Positions 9,465 through 17,052 of a stretch of 64,000 nucleotides of DNA are shown here, piece by piece. Position 1 is the stretch's first letter. The number at the start of each line of letters is the position of its first letter. Position numbers and translations under genes: made by a program. The DNA is from Ralstonia pickettii (GTDB lineage: Bacteria; Pseudomonadota; Gammaproteobacteria; Burkholderiales; Burkholderiaceae), in NCBI RefSeq assembly GCF_016466415.2, contig NZ_CP066771.1:248001-312000 (forward strand). Reading direction: 5' to 3'. The notes beneath the pieces were generated by a model. The model saw only the letters and a list, made by a program, of their open reading frames with translations. It was not told the origin of the DNA and did no database searches.

Positions 9465-10745
9465 TGTATGGACCGGGGACATAGGTGACAGGTGTGCGAG
9501 GACATGGTTGACACTTTGAGCGGCACATTCGCTCGGAGGTCAGGCCATGCCCTGGAGCACACGAGACACCATGAGCCTTCGTCAGGAATTCGTTCTATTG
9601 GCCCGGCAGGAAGGCTGTAACCGGCGCGAGCTGTGTCGGCGGTTCGGCATCAGCCCGCAAACCGGCTACAAGTGGCTGGCTCGTTACGTTGAGTCGGGGG
9701 ACGCCGGACTGGCTGACCGGACGCGCCGTCCCTCGCACAGCCCGATGCGTACCGAGGCCGAGCTTGAACAGGCCGTCATCGCGTTACGCCAGCAGCATCC
9801 TGCGTGGGGCGGGCGCAAGATCAGCCGCCGCTTGGCCGACTTGGGCTGGAGTGATGTACCGGCGCCCAGCACCGTGACCTCCATCCTGCATCGGTATGGG
9901 TTGATTGCACCCGAAGCCTCAGACGCCTCCACGCCCTGGCAGCGCTTTGAGCACGCTGAACCGAACCAACTCTGGCAGATGGATTTCAAGGGCGGGTTCG
10001 CGTTGGCCGACGGCCAGCGCTGCTCGCCGCTGACCGTGATCGACGATCACTCCCGCTTCAACCTGGTGCTGGCGGCCTGCACGCAGACGCAGAGCGCGGT
10101 CGTGCAGCGTCACTTGCGCCAGGCCTTCGAGCGCTATGGGCTGCCGCTGCGCATCAACGCCGATAACGGCGCACCTTGGGGCAGTCCCACCCGGCCGGGG
10201 CAACTCACGGGCCTGGGCGTCTGGCTCATCCGCCTCGGTGTGCGCCTGAGCTACAGCCGCCCCGCCCACCCGCAGACCAACGGCAAGGACGAGCGCTTCC
10301 ACCGCACGCTCAAGGCCGAGGCCCTGGCCGGGCGCTACTTCGCCTCTTGCGACGCGGTCCAGCACGCGCTGGATGCTTGGCGCACCGTCTATAACTGCGA
10401 GCGCCCGCACCAGGCCATCGACCTGGCCACGCCCATCACACGCTACCGGCCCAGCCCGCGACCGTATCCGTCTACGTTGGCACCGATCGAGTACAGCCCG
10501 CAGGACATCGTCCTCAACGTCGGATGGAATGGGGAGCTACGCTTCAGGAGTTGGCGCTTCAAGCTCTCCAATGCCCTGCACGGCTTGCCGGTGGCATTGC
10601 GCCCCGACCCTAAACACAGGGATCAATTCGATCTGTACTTCGTTCACCAACACCTTGGCCGTATCGATCTGAACCTGCCCGATGACTGCTGACATGTGTC
10701 AACCATGTCCTCGCACACCTGTCACCTATGTCCCCGGTCCATACA
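9465..10745 (+). mobile_element. Complete IS481-family insertion sequence
   Basis: A 1281-bp element with perfect 50-bp terminal inverted repeats (9465-9514 and 10696-10745) beginning TGTATGGACCGGGGAC. The 6-bp target duplication GCAAGA is at 9459-9464 and 10746-10751. It holds a single DDE transposase gene. Perfect ends and duplication indicate a recent, potentially active insertion. Confidence 0.95.
9547..10692 (+). CDS. IS481-family DDE transposase
   Basis: A 381-residue single-ORF transposase. An N-terminal helix-turn-helix (NRRELCRRFGISPQTGYKW, residues ~25-43) is followed by a second helical DNA-binding segment and an integrase core. The catalytic triad is visible: Asp in WQMDFKGG (~residue 143), Asp in NADNGAPWG (~204) and Glu in GKDERFHRTLK (~241). 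GGAGGT precedes ATG 9547. It fills the element between the two 50-bp repeats and appears intact. Confidence 0.95.
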   Translation: MPWSTRDTMSLRQEFVLLARQEGCNRRELCRRFGISPQTGYKWLARYVESGDAGLADRTRRPSHSPMRTEAELEQAVIALRQQHPAWGGRKISRRLADLGWSDVPAPSTVTSILHRYGLIAPEASDASTPWQRFEHAEPNQLWQMDFKGGFALADGQRCSPLTVIDDHSRFNLVLAACTQTQSAVVQRHLRQAFERYGLPLRINADNGAPWGSPTRPGQLTGLGVWLIRLGVRLSYSRPAHPQTNGKDERFHRTLKAEALAGRYFASCDAVQHALDAWRTVYNCERPHQAIDLATPITRYRPSPRPYPSTLAPIEYSPQDIVLNVGWNGELRFRSWRFKLSNALHGLPVALRPDPKHRDQFDLYFVHQHLGRIDLNLPDDC

Positions 10746-10833
10746 GCAAGACAAAGAAAGTGAGTCGGCCCCGGCAGGGGACGAAACAGAGGCCAACCAC
10801 CAACGTCAAAACCAACAAGCAAAACACAAAAAT

Positions 10834-11637
10834 TCAGGCCGCCTCCGCCACCGGATGCCTCTGCTTCCGATACAGAAAATCCAACACCGCCGTCCGGCAA
10901 GCGCGATAAGTCGGATCCTCCGCCAACGCCATCCGATCCCGCGGCCGCGGCAAATCCACCGTCAACACTTCGCCAATCGTGGCAGCCGGCCCATTCGTCA
11001 TCATCACGATGCGATCCGCCAGCAGCACCGCTTCATCCACATCGTGGGTCACCATCACCACCGTGCTGCCGGTCGCCGCCACGATCTTCAGCAGCTCGTC
11101 CTGCAGATGCGCCCGCGTGAGTGCATCCAGCGCGCCAAAGGGCTCATCCATCAGCAGCACCTTCGGCTCCATGGACAACGCCCGCGCAATGCCCACGCGC
11201 TGCTTCATCCCGCCCGAGATTTCATGCGGATGCTTCTGCTCGGCATGTGTGAGCCCCACCAACGCCAGCGCCGCATGCGTACGTTCACGCAGTTGTGACT
11301 TCGCCTCGGTTTTGCCGAAGACGCGCTCGACGGCGAGATACACGTTGTCAAAGCACGTGAGCCACGGCAGCAGCGAATGGTTCTGAAACACCACCGCGCG
11401 ATCCGGCCCCGGCCCGGCAATCTCCCGCTCGGCCAGAATCAACCCACCCGTGGTCGGTCGCGTGAGGCCGGCAATGAGATTGAGCAACGTCGACTTACCG
11501 CAGCCCGAGTGTCCGATGAGCGCGATGCACTCACCGTGCGCCACCGTCAGGTCGATATCGCGCAGGGCGACGAACGGACCGCGCTTGGTCTTGAACGTCT
11601 GCCCGACGTTTTCAATGCGCAAGAATTTGTCTGTCAT
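10834..11637 (-). CDS. nrtD: Nitrate ABC transporter ATP-binding protein
   Basis: A 267-residue ABC ATPase of the NrtD/SsuB/TauB group. Walker [10 protein letters not shown] lies near residue 43, signature ISGGMKQRV near 140 and Walker [13 protein letters not shown] near 160. It energises nitrate (or nitrite/cyanate) import through NrtB. It is the last gene of nrtA-nrtB-nrtD, 18 bases after nrtB. The assimilatory nitrite/nitrate reductase genes often found downstream are absent; the operon instead runs into the repeat/IS481 region. Substrate is inferred from the NrtA-like partner and the ANTAR-controlled leader. Confidence 0.88.
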   Translation of the reverse strand: MTDKFLRIENVGQTFKTKRGPFVALRDIDLTVAHGECIALIGHSGCGKSTLLNLIAGLTRPTTGGLILAEREIAGPGPDRAVVFQNHSLLPWLTCFDNVYLAVERVFGKTEAKSQLRERTHAALALVGLTHAEQKHPHEISGGMKQRVGIARALSMEPKVLLMDEPFGALDALTRAHLQDELLKIVAATGSTVVMVTHDVDEAVLLADRIVMMTNGPAATIGEVLTVDLPRPRDRMALAEDPTYRACRTAVLDFLYRKQRHPVAEAA

Positions 11638-11655
11638 GGCGCTCCCCCAATGTCC

Positions 11656-12507
11656 TCAAACCGCGTCGTACGAGAAGCGCCGCGCAATCGCCAGCAGCGC
11701 ATGCTCGAGCAGCAAGCCCACCACACCAATCACGAAGATGGCGATGACGATGTGCTCGACCTTCAGGTTGTTCCACTCATCCCACAGCCAGAAGCCGATG
11801 CCGACGCCGCCGGTGAGCATCTCCGCCGCCACGATCACCAGCCATGCCGTGCCGATGGACAGCCGCACGCCCGTCAGCATGTACGGCAGCACGGCGGGAA
11901 ACAGCACGCGCGTGAACACCTTCCATTCGGAGAGATTCAGCACACGGGCCACGTTCAGGTAGTCCTGCGGCACGCGCGTCACGCCCACGGCAGTGTTGAT
12001 CACCATCGGCCAGATCGAGCAGATGAAGATCGCCCAGATGGCCGCCGGGTTGGCCGATTTGAACAGCAGCAGCCCGATCGGCAGCCACGCCAGCGGCGAC
12101 ACCGGCCGCAGCAGGCTGATGATGGGCGAGGCCATCGCATTGAGAAACGCAAAGCGCCCGATGAGGAAGCCCGCCGGAATGCCGACAACTGCCGCCATGC
12201 CGAAGCCCGCTCCCACGCGCGCCAGCGACGCCAAGACGTTCCAGCCCACACCCTGGTCATTCGGGCCATTGCGATAGAACGGATCGGCAAACAAGGCGAC
12301 CGCTGCTTTCCACGTCACCGCCGGTGTCGGCAATGCGGGGATGGCCGTGGCAATGCCCTGCCACGCCAGCACGAAGATCACCAAGCCCAGAACGGGCGGA
12401 AAGCCGCGCACCACGGCAGCGACAAACCAGTCGCGTGCAACGAACCGGCGATGCTCCGGGGCGGCGTCGGACTGCACGCCAGACAACGTTTTGACGAGCG
12501 TGTTCAT
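11656..12507 (-). CDS. nrtB: Nitrate ABC transporter permease
   Basis: A 283-residue BPD-type permease with about six membrane helices. The ABC-coupling EAA-like loop is around LSEWKVFTRVLFPAVLPYMLTG, split here as LSEWKVFTRV then LFPAVLPYML. ATG 12507 (MNTLVKTL) was preferred over an upstream in-frame codon at 12537 because GGAG sits just before it. The 5' neighbour nrtA ends 55 bases upstream. Family members import nitrate, nitrite, cyanate, bicarbonate, taurine or sulfonates; nitrate is favoured by context. Confidence 0.88.
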   Translation of the reverse strand: MNTLVKTLSGVQSDAAPEHRRFVARDWFVAAVVRGFPPVLGLVIFVLAWQGIATAIPALPTPAVTWKAAVALFADPFYRNGPNDQGVGWNVLASLARVGAGFGMAAVVGIPAGFLIGRFAFLNAMASPIISLLRPVSPLAWLPIGLLLFKSANPAAIWAIFICSIWPMVINTAVGVTRVPQDYLNVARVLNLSEWKVFTRVLFPAVLPYMLTGVRLSIGTAWLVIVAAEMLTGGVGIGFWLWDEWNNLKVEHIVIAIFVIGVVGLLLEHALLAIARRFSYDAV

Positions 12508-12562
12508 GTCGGGCTCCATCGATGTGAGGGACCGCAATCAAAAATTCGGAAGGCCGGAGGCG

Positions 12563-13843
12563 TCAGGCTTTCAGCTTGAAGCCGTCTGCATATGCGGCGG
12601 GGTTCTTCGCATCCCACACCACGCCGTCGATCAACTTGGCCGTGCGCATGTCGCTCTTGGGCAGCGGCGTGCCGGTAGCGGTTGCCGCCTGCTTGAAGAT
12701 GTCGATGCGGTTGACCTGCTTGGCGACGGCCAGGTAATCCGGATGCGCCTTCAACAGGCCCCAGCGCTTGTGCTGCGTGAGGAACCACATGCCGTCCGAC
12801 AAGTACGGGAAGTTGACCGCGCCGTCGTGATAGAAGCGCATCGGGTCGGGGTCGTCCCACGTCTTGCCCAGGCCATTGGTGTAGCGGCCCAGCATGCGGT
12901 CGAGAATGATGTCCATGTCGGTGTTGACGTACGACTTGGCGGCGACGGTCTCGGCCGTCTTGCGTCGGTTCGACGCCGACGCATCGATGAACTTGCCGGC
13001 TTCCAGCACCGCGGCCGTGAGGGCACGAGCGGTGTTCGGATACTTCTGCACGAACTCCGCCGTGGTGCCGAGCACCTTCTCGGGGTGGTCTTTCCAGATG
13101 GCCTGTGTTGTCTCGGCGGTAAAGCCGATGTTGTCCGCAATCGCGCGGGCACCCCACGGCTCGCCCACGCAGTAGCCATCCATGTTGCCGACGCGCATGT
13201 TGGCCACCATCTGCGGCGGCGGCACGGTGATCGCCTTCGCTTCCTGCAGCGGGTGGATGCCGTGCGCGGCCAGCCAGTAATACAGCCACATCGCATGCGT
13301 GCCGGTCGGGAAGGTCTGCGCGAACACATATTCGCGCTTGTCTTTCGCCATCACGGCCTTCAACGACGCACCATCCTTGACGCCCGCTTCCTTGAGCTTG
13401 GACGACAGCGTGATCGCCTGGCCGTTGTTGTTGAGCGTCATCAGCACGGCCATGTCTTTTTTGGGGCCGCCAATGCCGAGTTGCACGCCGTAGATCAGGC
13501 CGTACAGCACGTGCGCCGCATCCAGATCGCCCGACACGAGCTTGTCGCGTACGCCGGCCCACGAGGCTTCTTTCGACGGCGTGATCTTGATGCCGTACTT
13601 CTTGTCGATGCCGAGCGTGGACGACATGACCACCGAGGCACAGTCCGTGAGCGGGATGAAGCCGACCTTCAACTCCGTCTTCTCGGGCGCATCGGAACCG
13701 GCGGCCCAGGCACCGGCACGCACCAGCGGATCGATCAATGCCACGGCACTGCCTCCTGCAATCGTCGCCGCGGCTTTCATGATGCTGCGGCGCTTCGGGT
13801 TGATCGGGTTGACGAGAGCGTCGGTCTTGTCTGGCGCGGCCAT
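12563..13843 (-). CDS. nrtA: Nitrate ABC transporter substrate-binding protein
   Basis: A 426-residue NrtA/CmpA-type periplasmic binding protein. ATG 13843 was chosen (MAAPDKTD): GGAG precedes it, and it lies immediately after the regulatory terminator; the frame runs open to 14032 through the leader. The N-terminus carries a twin-arginine-like export signal (NPKRRSIMKAA then a hydrophobic stretch ending AGAWA). Family segments include LKVGFIPLTDCAS and VGEPWGARA. It is the first gene of nrtABD. It resembles the nitrate sensor NasS in fold, but the export signal argues for a transporter component. Confidence 0.88.
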   Translation of the reverse strand: MAAPDKTDALVNPINPKRRSIMKAAATIAGGSAVALIDPLVRAGAWAAGSDAPEKTELKVGFIPLTDCASVVMSSTLGIDKKYGIKITPSKEASWAGVRDKLVSGDLDAAHVLYGLIYGVQLGIGGPKKDMAVLMTLNNNGQAITLSSKLKEAGVKDGASLKAVMAKDKREYVFAQTFPTGTHAMWLYYWLAAHGIHPLQEAKAITVPPPQMVANMRVGNMDGYCVGEPWGARAIADNIGFTAETTQAIWKDHPEKVLGTTAEFVQKYPNTARALTAAVLEAGKFIDASASNRRKTAETVAAKSYVNTDMDIILDRMLGRYTNGLGKTWDDPDPMRFYHDGAVNFPYLSDGMWFLTQHKRWGLLKAHPDYLAVAKQVNRIDIFKQAATATGTPLPKSDMRTAKLIDGVVWDAKNPAAYADGFKLKA

Positions 13844-13857
13844 CCATGGCTCCAAAG

Positions 13858-13924
13858 AAAAAGCGTCCCGACGCGCGACCGCCGCCCATCCGAAAGAGGG
13901 GCGCGCTGCCGTGCATCGGGACGC
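13858..13924 (-). terminator. Regulated intrinsic terminator in the nrtA leader
   Basis: On the minus strand GCGTCCCGA (13924-13916) pairs with TCGGGACGC (13871-13863) in a 9-bp stem. The stem is extended inside by GCGCG/CGCGC pairing and followed by TTTTT (13862-13858). The 5' side of this stem is also the 3' side of hairpin P2, so P2 and the terminator cannot form together. It ends 14 bases before nrtA. Confidence 0.87.
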
Positions 13925-13934
13925 CGTTGTCCCG
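13917..13934 (-). promoter_or_regulatory. ANTAR target hairpin P2 (hexaloop) in nrt leader RNA
   Basis: Minus-strand RNA CGGGAC-AACGGC-GUCCCG: a 6-bp perfect stem closing a six-base loop with A at position 1 and G at position 4, the signature of ANTAR-domain targets. It overlaps the terminator's 5' arm. Confidence 0.85.
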
Positions 13935-13935
13935 T

Positions 13936-13959
13936 GCCGGTACCCACGTTGGCACCGGC
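13936..13959 (-). promoter_or_regulatory. ANTAR target hairpin P1 (hexaloop) in nrt leader RNA
   Basis: Minus-strand RNA with a 9-bp stem GCCGGUGCC / GGUACCGGC (one G-U pair) closing the hexaloop AACGUG, again with A1 and G4. It is one base 5' of P2, giving the tandem two-hairpin arrangement recognised by NasT/NasR/AmiR/EutV antiterminators. Confidence 0.87.
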
Positions 13960-13973
13960 TTCGCAGCGACACT

Positions 13974-13989
13974 TGCAAGGGGTATGCCA
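13974..13989 (-). promoter_or_regulatory. Sigma-54 (-24/-12) promoter of the nrt operon
   Basis: The minus strand reads TGGCATACCCCTTGCA, matching the sigma-54 consensus TGGCACGN4TTGCA with exact spacing. The predicted transcription start is near 13963, placing hairpin P1 almost at the 5' end of the transcript. This implies nitrogen control (NtrC-type activator) on top of nitrate-responsive antitermination. Confidence 0.82.
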
Positions 13990-14054
13990 ACGTTGAGCGA
14001 TGCATGCTGGCGTTCCGAGTTCCGATCTCCACGCGCCGAGCTTTTTTCTCGGCG

Positions 14055-14222
14055 TTCCGAGTTCAGAACTCGGCGCGCGAGGCTTTCAGCTCGGCGGTTG
14101 AGGCTCGGAACTCGGCACGCGAGGCTTTTAGCTCGGCGGTTGAGGCTCGGAACTCGGCGCGTGAGGCTTTTAGCTCGGCGGTTGGGGCTCGGAACTCGGC
14201 GTGCGAGGTTCGGGACGCCGCG
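14055..14222. repeat. 42-bp tandem repeat, about four copies, between nasT and the nrt promoter
   Basis: Units at 14097-14138 and 14139-14180 differ at only a few bases. 14055-14096 and 14181-14222 are diverged copies. Each contains the near-palindromic core CTCGGAACTCGG, and the first holds CCGAGTTC-A-GAACTCGG. The unit is a multiple of three, so it leaves 14-residue repeats in several frames; I see no convincing gene. It lies 65-250 bases upstream of the sigma-54 promoter, the usual enhancer zone. Confidence 0.85.
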
Positions 14223-14288
14223 CGCGACTGGTGCGTTTCCAGCGCCGGAGTTGTGCGGCGCACCAAAACTGGGCGGCGGCCCGACCGC

Positions 14289-14927
14289 TCAGCCAGCCAT
14301 CACATCGATCACGCGTTGTGCGGCTTCCACCAGCTTGATGTTGCGATCCATCGCCATCTTGCGCAGGCGCTTGAAGGCGTCGTCTTCCGACAGGTTCATC
14401 TGCTTCATGAGCATGCCCTTGGCGCGCTCCAGGACCTTGCGCTCGGCGAGTTGCGTCTTGGCGGTGTCCAGCTCGGCACGCAACTCACGCTCGTGTTCGA
14501 AGCGGGCATAGGCAACGTCCAGCACGGCCTTCACACGCGTGGGCTTGATGCCGTCGACGATGTAGGCGGTGATGCCGGCGGCAAACGCCGTCTTGATGCG
14601 CGTGGCGTCGTCGTTGTCGGTGAACAGCACGATGGGGCGTGGAGCATGCTGCGTGGCCACGCAGACGTGCTCGATGGTGTCGCGCGCGGCCGATTCGGAG
14701 GCGACGATCACCATGTCCGGCTGGGTCTCGGCGATGCGCTCGGGCAGCGTCAGGTCGGCATCCGCCAAGCCGACGTCCACGAAGCCGGCCTCGGCCAGCC
14801 CGGCGCGGATCAGCTCCAGATTGATCTGTTCGGCGTCGAGCGGATCGCGCACCAGCAGCACGCGCATCGGCGCGGCCGGGTGGTTGGCAGCGGGCGGGGC
14901 GGATGGGGTGGGCGGTTTCGCTTGCAT
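14289..14927 (-). CDS. nasT: ANTAR-domain antiterminator of nitrate assimilation (NasT-like)
   Basis: A 212-residue AmiR/NasT-type regulator. A receiver-like N-terminal domain (~20-140) lacks the usual phospho-acceptor Asp: the segment reads DMVIVASESAARD. A coiled-coil linker follows, then a C-terminal three-helix ANTAR RNA-binding domain (~150-210, LERAKGMLMKQMN and RNIKLVEAAQRVI). ATG 14927 is chosen from local fit; a second Met at 14867 is possible. It lies just upstream of the nrt leader, which carries two matching hexaloop hairpins. It should therefore prevent termination when nitrate is present. No NasS sensor gene is adjacent. Confidence 0.9.
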   Translation of the reverse strand: MQAKPPTPSAPPAANHPAAPMRVLLVRDPLDAEQINLELIRAGLAEAGFVDVGLADADLTLPERIAETQPDMVIVASESAARDTIEHVCVATQHAPRPIVLFTDNDDATRIKTAFAAGITAYIVDGIKPTRVKAVLDVAYARFEHERELRAELDTAKTQLAERKVLERAKGMLMKQMNLSEDDAFKRLRKMAMDRNIKLVEAAQRVIDVMAG

Positions 14928-15074
14928 GGTGCAAAGTGGGGCAGGGTGCACGTCGCTTATGCAAGAACCGCGCCGGGGCGGTGCGGGTGTATCCTCGCAA
15001 ACTCGTCGGTCGCCGGGGGGCGGTGGCCGCAGTTTCCTACCTGTTCCAATCCAGCTTAGTCCGAGGAGACCCGC

Positions 15075-15776
15075 ATGACCGAATTCGTCGTCACCCCGCC
15101 CGCCGTCAATGGCATTCCCGTGCGTGGCGGGCATGGCCAGTTTCCGGTGCGCCGTGTGTACTGCGTCGGCCGCAACTACGCCGCCCACGCGCGCGAGATG
15201 GGTTCCGACCCCGATCGCGAACCGCCGTTCTTCTTCTGCAAGCCGGCCGACGCCGTGCGCTACGTTGCCGACGGCGAGACCGGCCAGTTCGTCTACCCGA
15301 CTGAAACCAAGGATTGCCACTACGAGATCGAACTTGTGGTTGCCATCGGCACGGGCGGGCGCGACATCGCCGTGGAAACGGCAGCCAACCATGTCTACGG
15401 TTACGCCATCGGCCTGGACATGACGCGCCGCGACCTGCAGAACGCTGCCAAGAAGGGCGGCCGCCCGTGGGAGACCGGCAAGGCGTTCGACGGCTCGGCC
15501 CCCATCGGCCCGATCGTGCCGGCCAAGGATGTGGCCCACCCGGACAAGGGCGCCGTGACGCTGTCGGTCAACGGCCGCGAACACCAGCGCGGTGATCTGT
15601 CGGACCTGATCTGGTCGGTGCCGGAAACCATTGCGTATCTGTCGCGCCTGTTCGAACTGCGCCCGGGCGATCTGATCTACACCGGCACGCCCGAAGGCGT
15701 CGGCCCGGTCGTCGTCGGCGACCTGATGGTCGGCAAGATCGACGGCGTGGGCGAGCTGCACGTGAAGGTGATTTGA
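15075..15776 (+). CDS. nagK: Fumarylacetoacetate hydrolase family protein, probable fumarylpyruvate hydrolase
   Basis: A 233-residue FAH-fold enzyme. The metal-binding residues lie in KDCHYEIELVVAIG (Glu pair near residues 80-82) and GYAIGLDMTRRD (Asp near 115). The C-terminus carries the family motif LIYTGTPEGVGPV. GAGGAG precedes the ATG. It is followed 26 bases later by a GST-fold maleylpyruvate isomerase. That pairing points to the lower gentisate pathway (fumarylpyruvate to fumarate and pyruvate) rather than tyrosine catabolism, although no gentisate dioxygenase is nearby. Other acylpyruvase substrates are possible. Confidence 0.85.
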   Translation: MTEFVVTPPAVNGIPVRGGHGQFPVRRVYCVGRNYAAHAREMGSDPDREPPFFFCKPADAVRYVADGETGQFVYPTETKDCHYEIELVVAIGTGGRDIAVETAANHVYGYAIGLDMTRRDLQNAAKKGGRPWETGKAFDGSAPIGPIVPAKDVAHPDKGAVTLSVNGREHQRGDLSDLIWSVPETIAYLSRLFELRPGDLIYTGTPEGVGPVVVGDLMVGKIDGVGELHVKVI

Positions 15777-15802
15777 TAGACCCGCTAGAAGAGTCAGAAG
15801 CC

Positions 15803-16447
15803 ATGTCGATCAAGCTGTACAACTATTTCCGCAGTTCGGCGTCATTCCGCGTGCGTATTGCCCTGGAGGTCAAGGGCCTGCCGTACGACTACGCGCCGGT
15901 CCACCTGCTCAAGGGCGAGCAACTGGCCCCCGACTTCGTCAAGCTGAACCCCGATGCGCTGGTGCCCGTGCTGTGCGATGGCAACGACGTGCTGAACCAG
16001 TCTTTGGCCATCGTCGAGTATCTGGAAGAGACGCATCCCGAGCCCACGCTGCTGCCGGGTTCGGCGAGTAATCGCGCGCACATCCGCGCGATTGCGCTGG
16101 CGATCGCATGCGAGATCCATCCGCTGAACAATCCGCGCGTGCTGAAGTATCTGAAGCACACGTTCAACGTGGAAGAAGAGGCGCGCAACGAGTGGTATCG
16201 CCACTGGGTAAAGCTGGGGTTTGCAGCGTTGGAGACGCGGCTGTCACAGTCGCCACTCACGGGCGCCTACTGCGTTGGCGACACGCCGACGCTGGCCGAC
16301 GTGTGCCTCGTGCCGCAGGTGTTCAACGGCAAGCGGTTTGATGTGGCGGTGGAGGATTACCCGACGCTTGCGCGCATCTTTGAGCACTGCATGGCGCAGG
16401 AGGCGTTTCAGAGGGCTGCGCCTGCGGTGCAGCCGGATGCGGCGTGA
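15803..16447 (+). CDS. nagL: Maleylpyruvate / maleylacetoacetate isomerase (GST zeta type)
   Basis: A 214-residue zeta-class glutathione transferase. The active-site SSASFRVRIAL segment near residue 10 (the Ser-containing SSCSWRVRIAL equivalent) binds glutathione. The C-terminal all-helical domain includes PTLADVCLVPQVFNG. ATG 15803 (MSIKLYNYFRSS) gives the family N-terminus; the frame extends 30 bases upstream without support. It cis-trans isomerises maleylpyruvate (or maleylacetoacetate) for the adjacent hydrolase. Confidence 0.88.
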   Translation: MSIKLYNYFRSSASFRVRIALEVKGLPYDYAPVHLLKGEQLAPDFVKLNPDALVPVLCDGNDVLNQSLAIVEYLEETHPEPTLLPGSASNRAHIRAIALAIACEIHPLNNPRVLKYLKHTFNVEEEARNEWYRHWVKLGFAALETRLSQSPLTGAYCVGDTPTLADVCLVPQVFNGKRFDVAVEDYPTLARIFEHCMAQEAFQRAAPAVQPDAA

Positions 16448-17052
16448 TTGGGATGTGGGGCGTCGCGGTGGCGGCGCCTTTTTTTCCATCGGACATCCAA
16501 CCCTAGGAACAAAAGTCAGTTCGCTAGTTGTTGATGGAGATGATCTTGATCGTCGGCTTACTTCGGCCTCGTTCCGTGATGCCGCTGATCCAAACCTCGC
16601 CGTTCCCGATCATGATGCCCCGGTAGCTCACGAACACATCCTCAAATCGTTGCGCTTCGATCGCGGCCTTCACGCGTTGGTTGAAGATCGACGGGTACGC
16701 CTTTCTAAATGCTGCCGGCGTCGCGATGCTGCTTGCTCGGTCTAGAGCATGGATGCGCAAGGGGTATTGGACGAGCCGGCTGAGGGCAGTCTTGTCATCG
16801 CGCTTGGTCGCGTCCTTCAAGCAGTCAAAGAATAGTTTTGCCTCGTCAAAGTCCAAGCCAGCTTGTTCATTCAACGCTCTACGAAACACATTTTCTGCCG
16901 AACGCGATGGAACGGAAAGTGAGGTTTCAGCTTGATAGCTCGGCTTGCCGGTAAGCACGTGCGGGCAGTTGGCGTACGTTGTGCCGGGCGGCATTGCAAA
17001 AGACAGGGCTGTGATTGCTTGCAAATAGAGCAAGTGAATCGCCCCGACTTTC

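Larger units (their letters stand above)
9305..10787 (-). repeat. Right arm of the inverted repeat, split by the IS481 element
   Basis: The reverse complement of 9305-9464 joined to 10752-10787 reproduces the left arm in order, from TAGGGC through the hairpin core to CCCCTGCCGGGG. The IS481 element occupies 9465-10745, exactly within the TTGGCAAGACAAAG block. The uninterrupted left copy shows what the site looked like before insertion. Confidence 0.85.

Noticed and set aside
12563-13843. NasS nitrate sensor instead of NrtA
   Set aside because: A clear Tat-type export signal and position as first gene of an ABC transporter operon favour NrtA.
13844-14032. N-terminal extension of NrtA starting at 14032
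   Set aside because: It would translate the regulatory hairpins and terminator and, from the predicted start near 13963, would not even be transcribed.
14055-14222. Possible CRISPR array in the nasT-nrtA gap
   Set aside because: Tandem, no unique spacers, no cas genes.
14063-14266. Small minus-strand frame of 14-residue repeats (EFRASTAELKASRA type)
   Set aside because: It is produced by the 42-bp DNA repeat, which is open in several frames on both strands. It has no good ribosome site.
14221-14272. Possible NtrC site pair (TGGTGCG ... CGCACCA) upstream of the nrt promoter
   Set aside because: The halves are in the opposite order and spacing from the NtrC consensus; too weak to call.
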